From Shiella aurantiaca (GTDB taxonomy: Bacteria; Bacteroidota; Bacteroidia; Cytophagales; Cyclobacteriaceae): DNA of 64,000 bases. Where the stretch lies: NCBI GenBank assembly GCA_030412945.1, contig JAUHJS010000004.1:186001-250000 (forward strand). The letters run 5' to 3'. Both the position numbers and the translations under genes were made by a program. This document shows positions 18,663 to 28,886 of the stretch, piece after piece (the stretch's first letter is position 1; each line of letters begins with the position of its first letter). The notes beneath the pieces are model-generated. The model saw only the letters and a list, made by a program, of their open reading frames with translations. It was not told where the DNA came from and searched no databases.

Positions 18663-19409
18663 ATGAAATACAAAGCCATAGTAATAGATGACGAACAAGC
18701 CGCAAGAACCTTATTAAAAGGGATGTTGGAAGAGTTCTGTAGTGATATAGAAGTAGTGTCTACCTGTGAAGACCTACCCAATGGGGTGAAGGCCATACGA
18801 AAATATAAGCCCGATTTAGTTTTTCTGGACATAGAAATGCCCGGACATAGTGGCTTAGAACTATTAGATTTTTTTGATACGAATGAAATCAATTTTTCCA
18901 TAATATTTACCACAGCCTATAACAACTATGCCATTCAGGCATTTAAATTATCGGCTATAGATTATCTCCTTAAACCCATTGAGCCTGAGGAATTAGAAAA
19001 GACTATCGATCGATTCAAAAAACTTACAGAAAAAACGGATTACTCTATTCTGAAAAGCAACCTAAGTGCCGGCTCGCCCAAAAAGCTGGCCATTCCTACG
19101 GTGAGTTCCATTAAGTTTATCGAAACTAATAATATTTTATTTTTAAAAGCCGATGGGGCCTATACACATATATATTTAGATAATGCAAATACCATCGTTT
19201 CGAGCAAAAGTCTAAAAACATTTGAGGAGAACCTATCGGAGAATCGAAACTTCTTTCGCTGCCACAAATCTTATATTGTGAACCTGCACTATGTCACCGA
19301 CTTTATCAAATCTGATGGAGGCTACATAAAAATTGCCCAAAAATTTGATGTAACGATCTCTTCAGAGAAGACCTCCGAAATGTTAAAATTGATGAATAGT
19401 TTGAGCTAG
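18663..19409 (+). CDS. LytTR-family response regulator
   Basis: 248 residues. The receiver domain (1-120) has the DDEQ acidic pocket, phospho-accepting Asp in PDLVFLDIEMPGHSG, and TTAYNNYAIQAFKLSAIDYLLKP. The LytTR DNA-binding domain (about 145-245) has ILFLKADGAYTHIYL, KSLKTFEENLSENRNFFRCHKSYIVNL. It follows the kinase gene by 3 bp, so the two form one operon. LytTR regulators bind short direct repeats in promoters. The giant surface-protein genes on either side are plausible targets by position only. Confidence 0.95.
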   Translation: MKYKAIVIDDEQAARTLLKGMLEEFCSDIEVVSTCEDLPNGVKAIRKYKPDLVFLDIEMPGHSGLELLDFFDTNEINFSIIFTTAYNNYAIQAFKLSAIDYLLKPIEPEELEKTIDRFKKLTEKTDYSILKSNLSAGSPKKLAIPTVSSIKFIETNNILFLKADGAYTHIYLDNANTIVSSKSLKTFEENLSENRNFFRCHKSYIVNLHYVTDFIKSDGGYIKIAQKFDVTISSEKTSEMLKLMNSLS

Positions 19410-19519
19410 GCCTGCCTTTTGATACACTTTATGAAGCCGCAAACCACAAAGAAACTCAACAGACAAATTTCTTTGAATAAGTGGGGGTAATTGACGGACG
19501 AATGCATAAAACCAGTCGA

Positions 19520-19550
19520 TTGTTTTAACAAATACCCATTTTTAGGTATT
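19520..19550 (+). promoter_or_regulatory. Palindromes upstream of the CARDB giant gene, possible operator
   Basis: TTGTT-TT-AACAA (19520-19531) and AATACC/GGTATT (19531-19536 and 19545-19550, 8-nt spacer) lie 60-90 bp ahead of the ATG at 19609. They fit an operator position, but they do not resemble the direct repeats typical of LytTR sites. The 199-bp gap has no other clear feature. Confidence 0.3.
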
Positions 19551-19608
19551 GGAAAATATCCTTTTGCTGACTTTATTTGTTGTCTCCCGTTAAGATAACA
19601 CCACCCCT

Positions 19609-22600
19609 ATGAAAAAGCTCTTTTTCTTATTGTCTTTGCTGTTTATGGCTTCGCTTTCTTATGCGCAGTCGGTAGATGCCAAAGTCGATTCTTTACAAAT
19701 TAATACCGCAGACCCGTATTACAATAGTCAAAACCTTAGCCTTACAGTGCATTATTCGTGGAATAGTGCCGATAATCTTTCGTTTTCTTATTACCTATCG
19801 GAAGACTCGGTGTTTAGTGCTTCCGATATCCTGATAGAAACAGTTTCGGTAAATGGCCAAGGCGATATCAGCAATACGCAGCAGGTATTTTTACCCGTTA
19901 CGGGATCGGGCGACAAATACCTATTGGTGGTGGCCAATGCCCAGCTGACGATTTATGAAAGTGACTTTGGCAACAACCAAGCGCACAAGGCCATCAGCAT
20001 TAGCGAACAGCCGACTCCCGATTTGCGCGTGCGCAGCCTAGAACCACCCATTACCACCTATGAGGCAGGTGCCACCATGACGGGCATACGCCTTGTGATA
20101 GAAAAGGAAGGAAACTTATCAACCTCTTTAGGCACTAAACTTTACGCATCTAAAGATGCTGTATTAGATACTGACGATCAGGCAATTTTTGAAGAAACAC
20201 GATTCCCCGGATCTTTCAACTTTGTAGGGGATAGTATGGCCCTGACAATCTCAGCGAATTTACCAGTGGCTACAGATACCGCCATACATTATTTGATAGC
20301 TCATATCGACACCAGACATTCAACTTTTGAATCAGATGAAGCCAATAATATTCTGGCCAAAGAAATTACCGTCAACCCCATTGCTCGCCCTGATTTATTG
20401 GTAAATGAAATCATTGCCGCGGATGTAGTGAAGATTTCAGCCCCCTTTGATGTAAGCGTTCGCCTTTTGAACCAAGGGCAAGCTATTTCGCCCACATCAG
20501 ATGCCGCCTTATATTTGTCAGAAGATGAGACTCTGAGTTCGGACGATTATAAGTTTGCTACTAACTATGGCCCTTTGAGTTTAGCTATAAACGAAAGTGC
20601 CAGTTTAGTAAATTCGTATGTAATCCCCTCTTTTATTGATCCAGGCAATTACTTCTTGATTGCCGCAGCCGATGCCGATCAATATGACAGAGAGCAAGAT
20701 GAAACCAATAATGTATTTACTCGCGCCATTCAGGTAGACCCTGCCGATATAGCCGATTTTGCCTTCAATGATTTCGCCCCGGTACGAACGGGCATTGATG
20801 CGGGTTCCTTGGTAGATGTAGATTTCACCATTCGCAATCAAGGAAGCCAAACGGCTGCCTTTAATTCTGTAAGTGTGTATTTATCTACCGATAGCATCTT
20901 AGACGATTCTGACATGTATATCAAATCGTTATCTACAAACCAAACCGTGGCAGCAGGCGGTAGCTTCAGTTCGCAAAACGGTGTATATGACCTACGCTTT
21001 CCGGCAAGCTTGCGGGCAGGAGCCTACATGCTGTGGGCCTTAGCCAACGAAGAGCGCCTGACCAAAGAGAGTGATTACAACAACAATGATACCCTATACA
21101 CCATAAGTATTAGAAATGCTGATGCGGTGGCAGAAAGTGGCAGCATCAATAAAGCATTTTTGGGTGCCGGAGAGTCTTTTCAGCTAAGCTATAGTCTTAA
21201 AAACATTGATACCGTGGCCGCATTGCCTTCTATTGGTGTACAGTATTATTTCTCGGCAGATAGTGCTTTTTCAGAAGAAGATGTGTGGTTGGGCGAAGAA
21301 ATCCGTGTCGGCTTGGCTCCCACAGCCACTTCAAGCGTAAGCCGACAATTGGTCACCCCTTCATCCGTTGGCTCCGGTAAGAAATACATAGTGGTAGTAT
21401 TGGATGAAGATGAGCTTGTAGCAGAAAATAATGAGGATAATAACCTTCTTTTTGTTCCTATTGAGCTGAAAGCCCCTGATTTACAGATACAAGATTTCGC
21501 CCTGAACCCTGTGGTGGTTGATGCAGCCGGAAGTGCCAACTTAGAATTTAAATTAGAAAATGCAGGCGAAGTAGCTTCCGGAGCCTTTTCGGTAGACTTC
21601 TACTTATCAGAAGATGAGGAAGTGGACGAAACGGATTTGTACCTCTGGAATGAGTTTTCTTCAGGCCTAAATGCCGACACTCTTACCAATACCATCATTC
21701 GCCAAATTGCAGTGCCTGCTCTTCCTGCTGGCAGTTATACTGTGCTGGCGGTAGTTGATGCTGATTCGGTAGTACAGGAGAGTAATGAGGCCAACAATAG
21801 CGCTAGTACCGAAATGGTAATAGAAAATGCCGATCTGATTTTTGTGAACGTAGCATTGGTAAAAGAGACGATAGAAATTGGCCAAGCCGATACTATTAAC
21901 TTTAACATTCGTAACCAGGGCCAAGCCGTGGCGCGCAATTTTTCTTACAGCCTTTCACTAGTAAATGAGGCGGGTGACTTTGCCTATACCATAGGCGAAC
22001 GTAGCATAGCCAGTTTGGGAGGCGATGGAGAGGCAACTTCTCGCCTTGAGTGGATTTTCAATGTGCCCAGCAATTTCCCCGGAACTCAAGCTATAGTACA
22101 ATTAAAGGTGGATTCTGACAGTGTGGTAGTGGAATTAGACGAGACCAATAATATTGCGCTGGATACCATTACCCTTATATTGCCCGATTTGCTTATTAAA
22201 AACGAACTGGTAAGCCCTACCACTGTAGATGTTGGCTTTTCTACCACCGTTTCCTACACGGTAGAAAATATTGGTGATTCAAAGGCCAGTGCAGGTTTTG
22301 TAGATTTCTTCGTGTCGGACAATACCACCTATGAAGAAGAAAACGATACGTATATAGGTAGCATTAGTCTACCGTCTTTGGATAAAGCCAAATCAGAAAA
22401 CTTCTCCTTTAACCTAGACTTCCCTTCCAATCTTTCTCCGGGAAGCCTTAATCTGATTTATTATGTAGATGGTGATGAAGCAATTTCAGAGAAAAATGAA
22501 AGCAATAATATTGTAAGCGAGGCTATTACCATTCGGGTGGGTGACCTTGTGGTGAGCTCGGCTACTACCGACAAAGATACCGTAGCAGTAACGGACACAT

Positions 22601-25600
22601 TCCGCCTTACTGCCAAAGTGAAAAATGAAAGCACCTCAGCTACTGTACCTCCCAGCTCCCTGTATGTGTACCTTTCGGAAGATCCCGTTCTTGGCGGAGA
22701 TGATCTTTTTGGCTTTACACTCAATGTATCTCAGCTTACCAGTACGCAGACCAGTGCTGACTTGATAGCGGATGTGAATCTGGCCAATTTAGGTTTGGGC
22801 AATCTTTCTCCCGGTAGTTACTACGTATTGTTTGAGGCCGATGGCCCTAAGTCAATTACTGAAACCAACGAGAACAATAATGTGCGCCCCATGGAGATAA
22901 TCATACAGGGGCCTGATGTATTGCCTATTAACCTGCTGACCAATAAGCAACGCTACGACCAAGGCGAAACGGGTACCCTCGAATTCAATATTCGGAATAG
23001 TGGTTTGGTAAATGCACCAGCCCATTTTTATAGCATTTATCTTTCTGATACCGATACGCTCACGGAAACCAGCATACTCATGGCCGAGGGCTTTGTTAAC
23101 ACCATAAATGCCCAACAAAATAGCACTACCATAAGCGAAAACATAGGGTATGCCACTTCTATTGGTCCGGGCGATTATTTCTTATTTGTGGTGGCTGATT
23201 CCTACGAGTACATTGGAGAAATCAATGAAGAAAATAACATCGCTTCAACGGCCATTAGTATCAAAGCGGCTGATTTGCGCAGTGAAAATTTGCGCCTGAG
23301 TGAAGACACGCTCAACCTCGATCAGAACACGGTGCTTAGCTTTGATATAAGCAACCTAGGCGAAGGCCGGGCTTCTACCAGCACTACGGGTATCCGTATC
23401 CGTTCTGTTAGCTCTGATAGTTCGTATTTCGTAGGTGCAGTAAATACGCCTGCTATAGCCGCTTCTGCTAAGGTGAGTGATTTGTCCTTTAACTGGACGG
23501 TATCCTTGCAAGATGCCGATACTGGTTACAATTATTTGTACGTAGTAGCAGACCGCTTCAATACCCTCAAAGAAAGTAATGAAACCAATAATATTGACTC
23601 TATCTTGCTTTACATCAATCCTACGGATGTAAAAATGGATACAGCCATTGTATCACCTAGCCAGCTGGAGGAATTTTATACACCTACTCAGGCAGACTTT
23701 GTGTATATCAATAGCCTTGTACGGTATACCTTTCTGCAGTCTACCGAAATTAGACCGGCCGTGTATATTTCTACCAACACTACCCTCGATTCACAGGATT
23801 CTCTATTGCAGGTAGAATACCTCGGCACAAGTCAAGCGAATGGTTTAGAACAAAGTAATTTGGGCATTTATGTGCCGAGAAGACTTACAGAGGGCACCTA
23901 CTACTTAATTTTTGAAGTAGATCCCGTGAATCTGCTCAAGGAAAAAGATGAGGAGAACAACCGCATGGCCATAGCACTACAAGTAGGCGAACCGCTATTG
24001 CCTGACCTACGAGTGAGAGCTGCAGAGACCGATCCGGGCTTAATAGCCTCAGGCCGTAAGGTGACAGTACATACCCTGATTGATAATAATGGAGCGGCTG
24101 AATCGCCTAACCACAAGGTGTATTATTTCTTGTCTACAGATGAAAACTTAGATGATGGTGATACCTCTTTAGGTGAGAATCTGAGGCATCAATTGTATCC
24201 TACTGAAAAAGATAATTTAATTGATACCCTACTTATACCGGAATCTACCGCAGCGGGAGAGTACTTTATTTTGGCCAAAGCTGATGCTGAGGAGCTTATT
24301 GAAGAGCAATCTGAAGGGAATAACGTATTTGCGCAAAGCATTACCGTGCGCGACCCATATGAAGTGGATATGGCCATTACTTTTGCCAGTCAGCTGTATG
24401 AATCGGTTTTGCCGGGAGATTATAATCTTGCCTCATTTGAGGTAGAAAACCTTGGTTTGGCTTTGGCAGAGCAAGAGCAGGTTTTAAGAGTATACCTATC
24501 CACTGATGAGGCAGTATCTGATGAGGATGAAGAAATATATCGTCTTGAAATAGAACAATCAGGGCCTTATTCTTTGCTAGAGGCTTATGCATGGTTTCAG
24601 GTTCCTGCCAACACCTCCCCGGGCGATTATTTCTTTTTGATTCATATTGATGATACGGATGTATACGATGAACCTGATGAAGAAAATAACCTCAGAGTGC
24701 TTCCTATCAAGGTTTTGGCTCCATTAGCTCCCGATATGGAATGGATACAGTTGAGCACAGGTACTTTGAATCCCAATACTTCCTTTAATGTACAAGCGCA
24801 AGTACGCAATATCGGTGGCGGAATTACCGATGATATAAACATCAACCTTTACCTAAGCGCCAATAGTGTACTAAGTGAAGAAGATTTATTGGTAGGCAGC
24901 ATTGGCACCGATTGGGATCTAGCCCGTTTCGAAGAAACCGTAATAGATAGTGTCTTATTCTTGCCCCCTACGATTACTGAAGGCCGCTATTTCCTATTTG
25001 CCCAAATAGATGAAAATCAAAGCCTGGGTGAGTCGGATTATTCTAACAACCTCTTCGTGAAAGAGGTACAAATCGGCACCCCACAAATCCCTGACTTTGA
25101 ACTGTACAATATCAATGATGTCATAACATATACGAATGAAATTGGAGCTGAAAGAACTCAGGTTTTTGTTAGAAACAATGGAAACCTTGGCGAGACGGCT
25201 ACCATATCGGTATATCTTTCCACCAATTATCAGTTAGATTCTTCTGACCCTCTTTTAGCAAATGGGGATATTTTCTTGCAGGCAGGATTTAATGCCCCGG
25301 TGAATGTAAACTTAACTGTACCTACCAGCACCGCTGTGGGCGAATATTTCTTGATAGCTGTGGTCAATGAGAATGAAGCAATCTACGAGGAGGATTTTAG
25401 TAATAATACCGTGGTGGGAAGTTTCACAATGAACTCAGCCTCTCAAGCGGATTTTGCCTTGTCGAATCTCAGCCTGACAAAAGCGAGTATTAATGCCAAC
25501 ACACTGGTAGATGTAGGCTACCGAATTGACAATACCGATCGCTTGACGGTAGATGAAGTGGATGTATCTTTCTATCTCTCCACAGATGCGGTGTTTACCA

Positions 25601-27129
25601 GTTCCGATCGCCTGATTGATACCCAAGTGGTGGAGCAATTGCGAGGTTTTAGTGCTATGAACCTAAGCTATCCACTGCTAATTCCAGAAGATGTAGCCGA
25701 GGGAGATTATTACCTGTTTGTAGTTGCTGATCCGAACAATCAGTTTACGGAAAACGATGAAGATAATAACCTGCTTGCGGCTCAGGTGGAAATTTTGGAG
25801 GCGGTTCGTCCAGACTTTAGTTTACAAGTAAATTCCGCTTCAAGTTCGCAAGCAGCCAATACCGCATTTACCTTAGATTACAGTCTATTTAATTTCACCT
25901 TGGCAGGAGCCAACAATGTAGAGGTAGATATTTACTTATCCTCCGATGCCGAAGTGGATGAAAGTGATGTGCTTTTAAGCCAAGACTTAATCCCCATTGT
26001 TCGTGAAAATAGTAGCAACAGACGCTTTGTGGAAATTTATATTCCAGGTGAACAAGCTACTGGTAGCTATCAATTGTTGCTGGTAGCCGACCCAGAGGAT
26101 AATATTGTGGAAACAAATGAGTCGAATAATTTCCTAAGCCGTAGTCTGACAATTACACAAGCTGTACTTCCCGATTTGGCGATAAATCAAATCAATAGTG
26201 CTTCCAGTGTTCAGGCTGGCGATTCCTTATATATTCAGCTTCAGGTAGCCAACTTGGCAGCCGGATATGCAGCGGCTTCTACCATCAAGGTGTTATTGCA
26301 AAACAATGAGATGAACTACGATTTAGCTACTATTTCTTTGGCTGAAGTTCCAGGTCTTGTGAGTGGAACGCTTGATTCCCTGCTTTCCATTCCTTTGGAA
26401 GTGGCAGCAGGCACTTATGATATACTTGTTGAAATAGATTTCGACAATGAAGTGGAGGAAAGCAATGAAGACAACAATACGCTTACCCGAACGCTTATGG
26501 TTATAAGCGCTCCTGCCCATGATCTGAGTATTGATAATGCCAGCCTCTCGCGCAATGACTTGAGCACTTCTACCAGTGCCAGCCTTACGGTGAATGTAAG
26601 CAATGCAGGCGCGAATCTTGCTCCCGAAACGCAGGTAACCGTATTTCTTTCGGAGGATGGCAACTTAGATGCTTCCGATTTGGCGGTACTTAGCCTTAGC
26701 GTACCGCGCTTGGAGGCTTCACAAAGCCGTAGCCTCAATGGCACAGTGGCCATTCCGGAAAGCTACCAAGCCTTGGGTGCGCATAGCCTGATATTGGTAC
26801 TGGATGCCGATGCCCTGAGCAATGATGCCAACAGAGATAATAACGTATCTAGCCTGAGCATTACCATAGAGGAACCACTGGGCATTACTACGCTTAGAGA
26901 TGAACTCAGCGTATATCCTAATCCGGTGAACGACCGATTGATGATTGACTCCAAAATGCCGCTGCGCCTGGTGCAGGTGATAGATGCCAGCGGAAGGAAA
27001 ATACTGGAGGAGGAACGCGCCTCTACCCAAATCCAAGTGGCTACCCATAGCTGGAAGCCGGGAGTTTACCTAGTATTGCTAACAGACGAAAGCGGACAAA
27101 CCGCCCGAGTACGGATAGTGAAGCAATAA
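19609..27129 (+). CDS. Giant CARDB-repeat T9SS surface protein
   Basis: 2506 residues, one of the longest genes here. After a signal peptide (FFLLSLLFMASLSYAQS), about twenty CARDB-like beta-sandwich units of roughly 120 residues run in tandem. Each begins like PDLRVRSLEPP, continues with a YLSED/S motif, and ends like LVADxxNxIxExNExNN. Acidic Asp/Glu/Asn residues at each unit end suggest calcium binding. The end (VYPNPVNDRLMIDSKMP to VRIVKQ) is a T9SS sorting domain. CARDB units serve as adhesion modules in other surface proteins. The gene directly follows the LytS/LytTR operon on the same strand. Confidence 0.9.
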   Translation: MKKLFFLLSLLFMASLSYAQSVDAKVDSLQINTADPYYNSQNLSLTVHYSWNSADNLSFSYYLSEDSVFSASDILIETVSVNGQGDISNTQQVFLPVTGSGDKYLLVVANAQLTIYESDFGNNQAHKAISISEQPTPDLRVRSLEPPITTYEAGATMTGIRLVIEKEGNLSTSLGTKLYASKDAVLDTDDQAIFEETRFPGSFNFVGDSMALTISANLPVATDTAIHYLIAHIDTRHSTFESDEANNILAKEITVNPIARPDLLVNEIIAADVVKISAPFDVSVRLLNQGQAISPTSDAALYLSEDETLSSDDYKFATNYGPLSLAINESASLVNSYVIPSFIDPGNYFLIAAADADQYDREQDETNNVFTRAIQVDPADIADFAFNDFAPVRTGIDAGSLVDVDFTIRNQGSQTAAFNSVSVYLSTDSILDDSDMYIKSLSTNQTVAAGGSFSSQNGVYDLRFPASLRAGAYMLWALANEERLTKESDYNNNDTLYTISIRNADAVAESGSINKAFLGAGESFQLSYSLKNIDTVAALPSIGVQYYFSADSAFSEEDVWLGEEIRVGLAPTATSSVSRQLVTPSSVGSGKKYIVVVLDEDELVAENNEDNNLLFVPIELKAPDLQIQDFALNPVVVDAAGSANLEFKLENAGEVASGAFSVDFYLSEDEEVDETDLYLWNEFSSGLNADTLTNTIIRQIAVPALPAGSYTVLAVVDADSVVQESNEANNSASTEMVIENADLIFVNVALVKETIEIGQADTINFNIRNQGQAVARNFSYSLSLVNEAGDFAYTIGERSIASLGGDGEATSRLEWIFNVPSNFPGTQAIVQLKVDSDSVVVELDETNNIALDTITLILPDLLIKNELVSPTTVDVGFSTTVSYTVENIGDSKASAGFVDFFVSDNTTYEEENDTYIGSISLPSLDKAKSENFSFNLDFPSNLSPGSLNLIYYVDGDEAISEKNESNNIVSEAITIRVGDLVVSSATTDKDTVAVTDTFRLTAKVKNESTSATVPPSSLYVYLSEDPVLGGDDLFGFTLNVSQLTSTQTSADLIADVNLANLGLGNLSPGSYYVLFEADGPKSITETNENNNVRPMEIIIQGPDVLPINLLTNKQRYDQGETGTLEFNIRNSGLVNAPAHFYSIYLSDTDTLTETSILMAEGFVNTINAQQNSTTISENIGYATSIGPGDYFLFVVADSYEYIGEINEENNIASTAISIKAADLRSENLRLSEDTLNLDQNTVLSFDISNLGEGRASTSTTGIRIRSVSSDSSYFVGAVNTPAIAASAKVSDLSFNWTVSLQDADTGYNYLYVVADRFNTLKESNETNNIDSILLYINPTDVKMDTAIVSPSQLEEFYTPTQADFVYINSLVRYTFLQSTEIRPAVYISTNTTLDSQDSLLQVEYLGTSQANGLEQSNLGIYVPRRLTEGTYYLIFEVDPVNLLKEKDEENNRMAIALQVGEPLLPDLRVRAAETDPGLIASGRKVTVHTLIDNNGAAESPNHKVYYFLSTDENLDDGDTSLGENLRHQLYPTEKDNLIDTLLIPESTAAGEYFILAKADAEELIEEQSEGNNVFAQSITVRDPYEVDMAITFASQLYESVLPGDYNLASFEVENLGLALAEQEQVLRVYLSTDEAVSDEDEEIYRLEIEQSGPYSLLEAYAWFQVPANTSPGDYFFLIHIDDTDVYDEPDEENNLRVLPIKVLAPLAPDMEWIQLSTGTLNPNTSFNVQAQVRNIGGGITDDININLYLSANSVLSEEDLLVGSIGTDWDLARFEETVIDSVLFLPPTITEGRYFLFAQIDENQSLGESDYSNNLFVKEVQIGTPQIPDFELYNINDVITYTNEIGAERTQVFVRNNGNLGETATISVYLSTNYQLDSSDPLLANGDIFLQAGFNAPVNVNLTVPTSTAVGEYFLIAVVNENEAIYEEDFSNNTVVGSFTMNSASQADFALSNLSLTKASINANTLVDVGYRIDNTDRLTVDEVDVSFYLSTDAVFTSSDRLIDTQVVEQLRGFSAMNLSYPLLIPEDVAEGDYYLFVVADPNNQFTENDEDNNLLAAQVEILEAVRPDFSLQVNSASSSQAANTAFTLDYSLFNFTLAGANNVEVDIYLSSDAEVDESDVLLSQDLIPIVRENSSNRRFVEIYIPGEQATGSYQLLLVADPEDNIVETNESNNFLSRSLTITQAVLPDLAINQINSASSVQAGDSLYIQLQVANLAAGYAAASTIKVLLQNNEMNYDLATISLAEVPGLVSGTLDSLLSIPLEVAAGTYDILVEIDFDNEVEESNEDNNTLTRTLMVISAPAHDLSIDNASLSRNDLSTSTSASLTVNVSNAGANLAPETQVTVFLSEDGNLDASDLAVLSLSVPRLEASQSRSLNGTVAIPESYQALGAHSLILVLDADALSNDANRDNNVSSLSITIEEPLGITTLRDELSVYPNPVNDRLMIDSKMPLRLVQVIDASGRKILEEERASTQIQVATHSWKPGVYLVLLTDESGQTARVRIVKQ

Positions 27130-27135
27130 AGCACA

Positions 27136-27163
27136 AAGACCCGCTGCAAAGCGGGCCTTTTTT
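27136..27163 (+). terminator. Terminator of the CARDB giant gene
   Basis: CCCGC (27140-27144), loop TGCAAA, GCGGG (27151-27155), then CCTTTTTT. It lies 10 bp after the stop. Confidence 0.85.
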
Positions 27164-27208
27164 AATGGGGTATTCTCAACTAGGTGGTAATGTGAATCCT
27201 TGCTATGA

Positions 27209-27631
27209 TTATCCTACTTTCCGCATATACCAGCTTCCGGTAAAATGGCTGATTTTATACGCATTTTGTAGGCTTACTTGTTCCTCGCTTTCTTGCATTT
27301 CCCAAGTCCCTTCGTAGCAGCTTTCCTCTTGGTTGTACGTTCCTAAATAATGGATATCAGGATGTTGTGCAGAATCATCTACAAAGTACTCCATGTTTTC
27401 AGTGAGGATGAGTCGATTATATTTTTTTATGAAGCTGATGAAATCGGCATCACGAAACCCTGCGATAGTGGCAGGCTCATTGGATAAGGTAATATCTTCA
27501 GAAGTTCCTGTGAATTCTCCGTCCTTTTCAATTAGGCTAAGTCGGAAGCTATGGTATTCTATAGTGGGGGTTTCATCGCTCCCAATGTTTACGGTATATT
27601 CTCCTTCCCATATTCCTGTAAGATGCTCCAT
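27209..27631 (-). CDS. Small lipocalin-like beta protein, unknown function
   Basis: 140 residues, no signal peptide. The pattern LTGIWEGEYTV near the start, FTGTSED, IHYLGTYNQEESCYEGTWEM and the final FTGSWYMRKVG look like a closed beta-barrel of the lipocalin/avidin type with repeated G-x-W strands. The function is unknown. It is the last gene of the minus-strand island and its stop lies about 50 bp from the terminator of the converging CARDB gene. Repeat copy B lies 22 bp upstream of its start. Confidence 0.7.
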   Translation of the reverse strand: MEHLTGIWEGEYTVNIGSDETPTIEYHSFRLSLIEKDGEFTGTSEDITLSNEPATIAGFRDADFISFIKKYNRLILTENMEYFVDDSAQHPDIHYLGTYNQEESCYEGTWEMQESEEQVSLQNAYKISHFTGSWYMRKVG

Positions 27632-27652
27632 TAGGTATGTTTAATTTCCCCC

Positions 27653-27700
27653 CTCTCGGTTGTTTTCACCCGAGAGCATTTAAACTTAATCTAAGTAAAA
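27653..27700. repeat. Intergenic repeat family, copy B (partial)
   Basis: CTCTCGG (27653-27659) pairs with CCGAGAG (27670-27676). The surrounding GTTGTTTTCACC loop matches copies D and E, which have CTGTC/GACAG instead. The third base pair is swapped on both sides (C-G here, G-C there), a compensatory change. The following GCATTTAAACTTAAT ... TAAAAAT aligns with the body start of D and E. The rest of the body is missing where the CPBP gene ends. Confidence 0.65.
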
Positions 27701-27708
27701 ATATCAAA

Positions 27709-28428
27709 TTAGTGATGATAGATATAATATGTCAATATAATGGCTGTCATATTATAAATTCCGTGGGCTACTATCGAGGCTGTAAGGCGCTGGGTACGTA
27801 TAAATAATAAAGTGTATATAATGGTCGGAATCAATATATCAAACCAGTCTAAAGCTGTAACAGGCATATGACCGAGTGAAAATATCACAATAGATATCCA
27901 AGCGGAAATCCATAAACCTGTTTTGGGTCTTTTAAAGACATCCTTCAATACAGTAATGAAATAGCCTCTGTTAAAGAGTTCTTCCGTAATTCCGCCCCCA
28001 ATTACTCCCAATGCAATAAAGGAAAGCGTACCCATTAAGCTGCCATCGTACATTCCCAACATACCAATAATATCGGGTCGATGTGCTCCGCCTGTATTGG
28101 GTATAATGAGCAAAAATTGAAGCGTAGTTCATGCTGCGCCAAAAACAAGACCTAATAAGACGTCTTTTTTTATATTCTCAAACCTAAGACCGATATAGCC
28201 AAAATCTTTTTTTAATAGTTTAAGTGAGAAATACAGTAAGGCGCTAATGGAGAAGAATTGAAACAAGGCAATGAAGAGCAGGTTGATGCCGATTTTCCCA
28301 CCATTGATTTTGGTAACCTCAAAGAATATATCCGGAATGATGAAAAGGGCATATCCGACTATAATCGTTAGGATAAAAATAAATATTGTTTTGGATTTGC
28401 TTACGGTACTTTTCGCTGGCTCTGTCAT
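27709..28428 (-). pseudogene. CPBP intramembrane protease gene interrupted by an in-frame TGA
   Basis: Read as one frame of about 239 codons from the ATG at 28428. The first 99 codons encode TM segments (IFIFILTIIVGYALFIIPDIFF, LLFIALFQFFSISALLYFSLKLL). They end at GLVFGAA with TGA at 28131-28129. The same frame continues without shift and encodes the catalytic CPBP part: EELFNRGYF (EExxxR), FSLGHMP and AHGIYNM. CPBP proteins (CAAX prenyl-protease or Abi type) are membrane glutamyl proteases involved in bacteriocin immunity and other processes. A single nonsense change explains the break; readthrough or restart at the TTG at 28113 cannot be excluded. The start overlaps the preceding gene by 4 bp. 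Confidence 0.75.
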
Positions 28429-28844
28429 AGTATCATATTTGTTTCTTTTATTCTTCTTGCCACGTTTAGTTCAATATAACTAAGTCCGCAGATTATACCC
28501 AATTCAGCCAAAAAATAAGCTATTCCTATACTTGTCAGTACGGCATAGTTTTTAATCACTAGGCCAAGTGTCAATGCACAATAAAGCAAGTTGGCGAAGG
28601 CAATAATTCGGAAGTAGGTGTGCCAATGGCTTTTTAGAAATATAAAGCAAGTAGTGGAATATACCCAAAAACAAAAGGCTAGTACGGATAAGTAGGTCAA
28701 TTCGGCTTTGGGCATGCCAAAGTAGGCGGTATACTGAGGCATTACCACAAATAAAAAGAAGGCAGTTATAAACGCACCTATACTGTCAACCAGAAAAAGG
28801 GTCCTGGGCTTAGCGCTGAATTGCTTGATCAGTGGGTTTATCAT
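28425..28844 (-). CDS. Four-helix membrane protein, unknown function
   Basis: 139 residues. About four TM helices are visible (FLVDSIGAFITAFFLFVVM, YLSVLAFCFWVYSTTCFIFL, IIAFANLLYCALTLGLVI, LTSIGIAYFLAELGIICGLSYIEL). There are no charged catalytic motifs. Its stop overlaps the ATG of the CPBP gene (ATGA), so the two are co-translated and may work together. I do not recognise the family beyond a general small membrane protein of Bacteroidota. Confidence 0.75.
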   Translation of the reverse strand: MINPLIKQFSAKPRTLFLVDSIGAFITAFFLFVVMPQYTAYFGMPKAELTYLSVLAFCFWVYSTTCFIFLKSHWHTYFRIIAFANLLYCALTLGLVIKNYAVLTSIGIAYFLAELGIICGLSYIELNVARRIKETNMIL

Positions 28845-28886
28845 GCTAGTGCTTCAAAAGGGATTATTAGGTGAAAACCTGGGATA

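Noticed and set aside
28129..28131. TGA in the CPBP gene as a selenocysteine codon
   Set aside because: No selenoprotein of this family is known to me, no SECIS-like hairpin is evident right after it, and the position is not catalytic.
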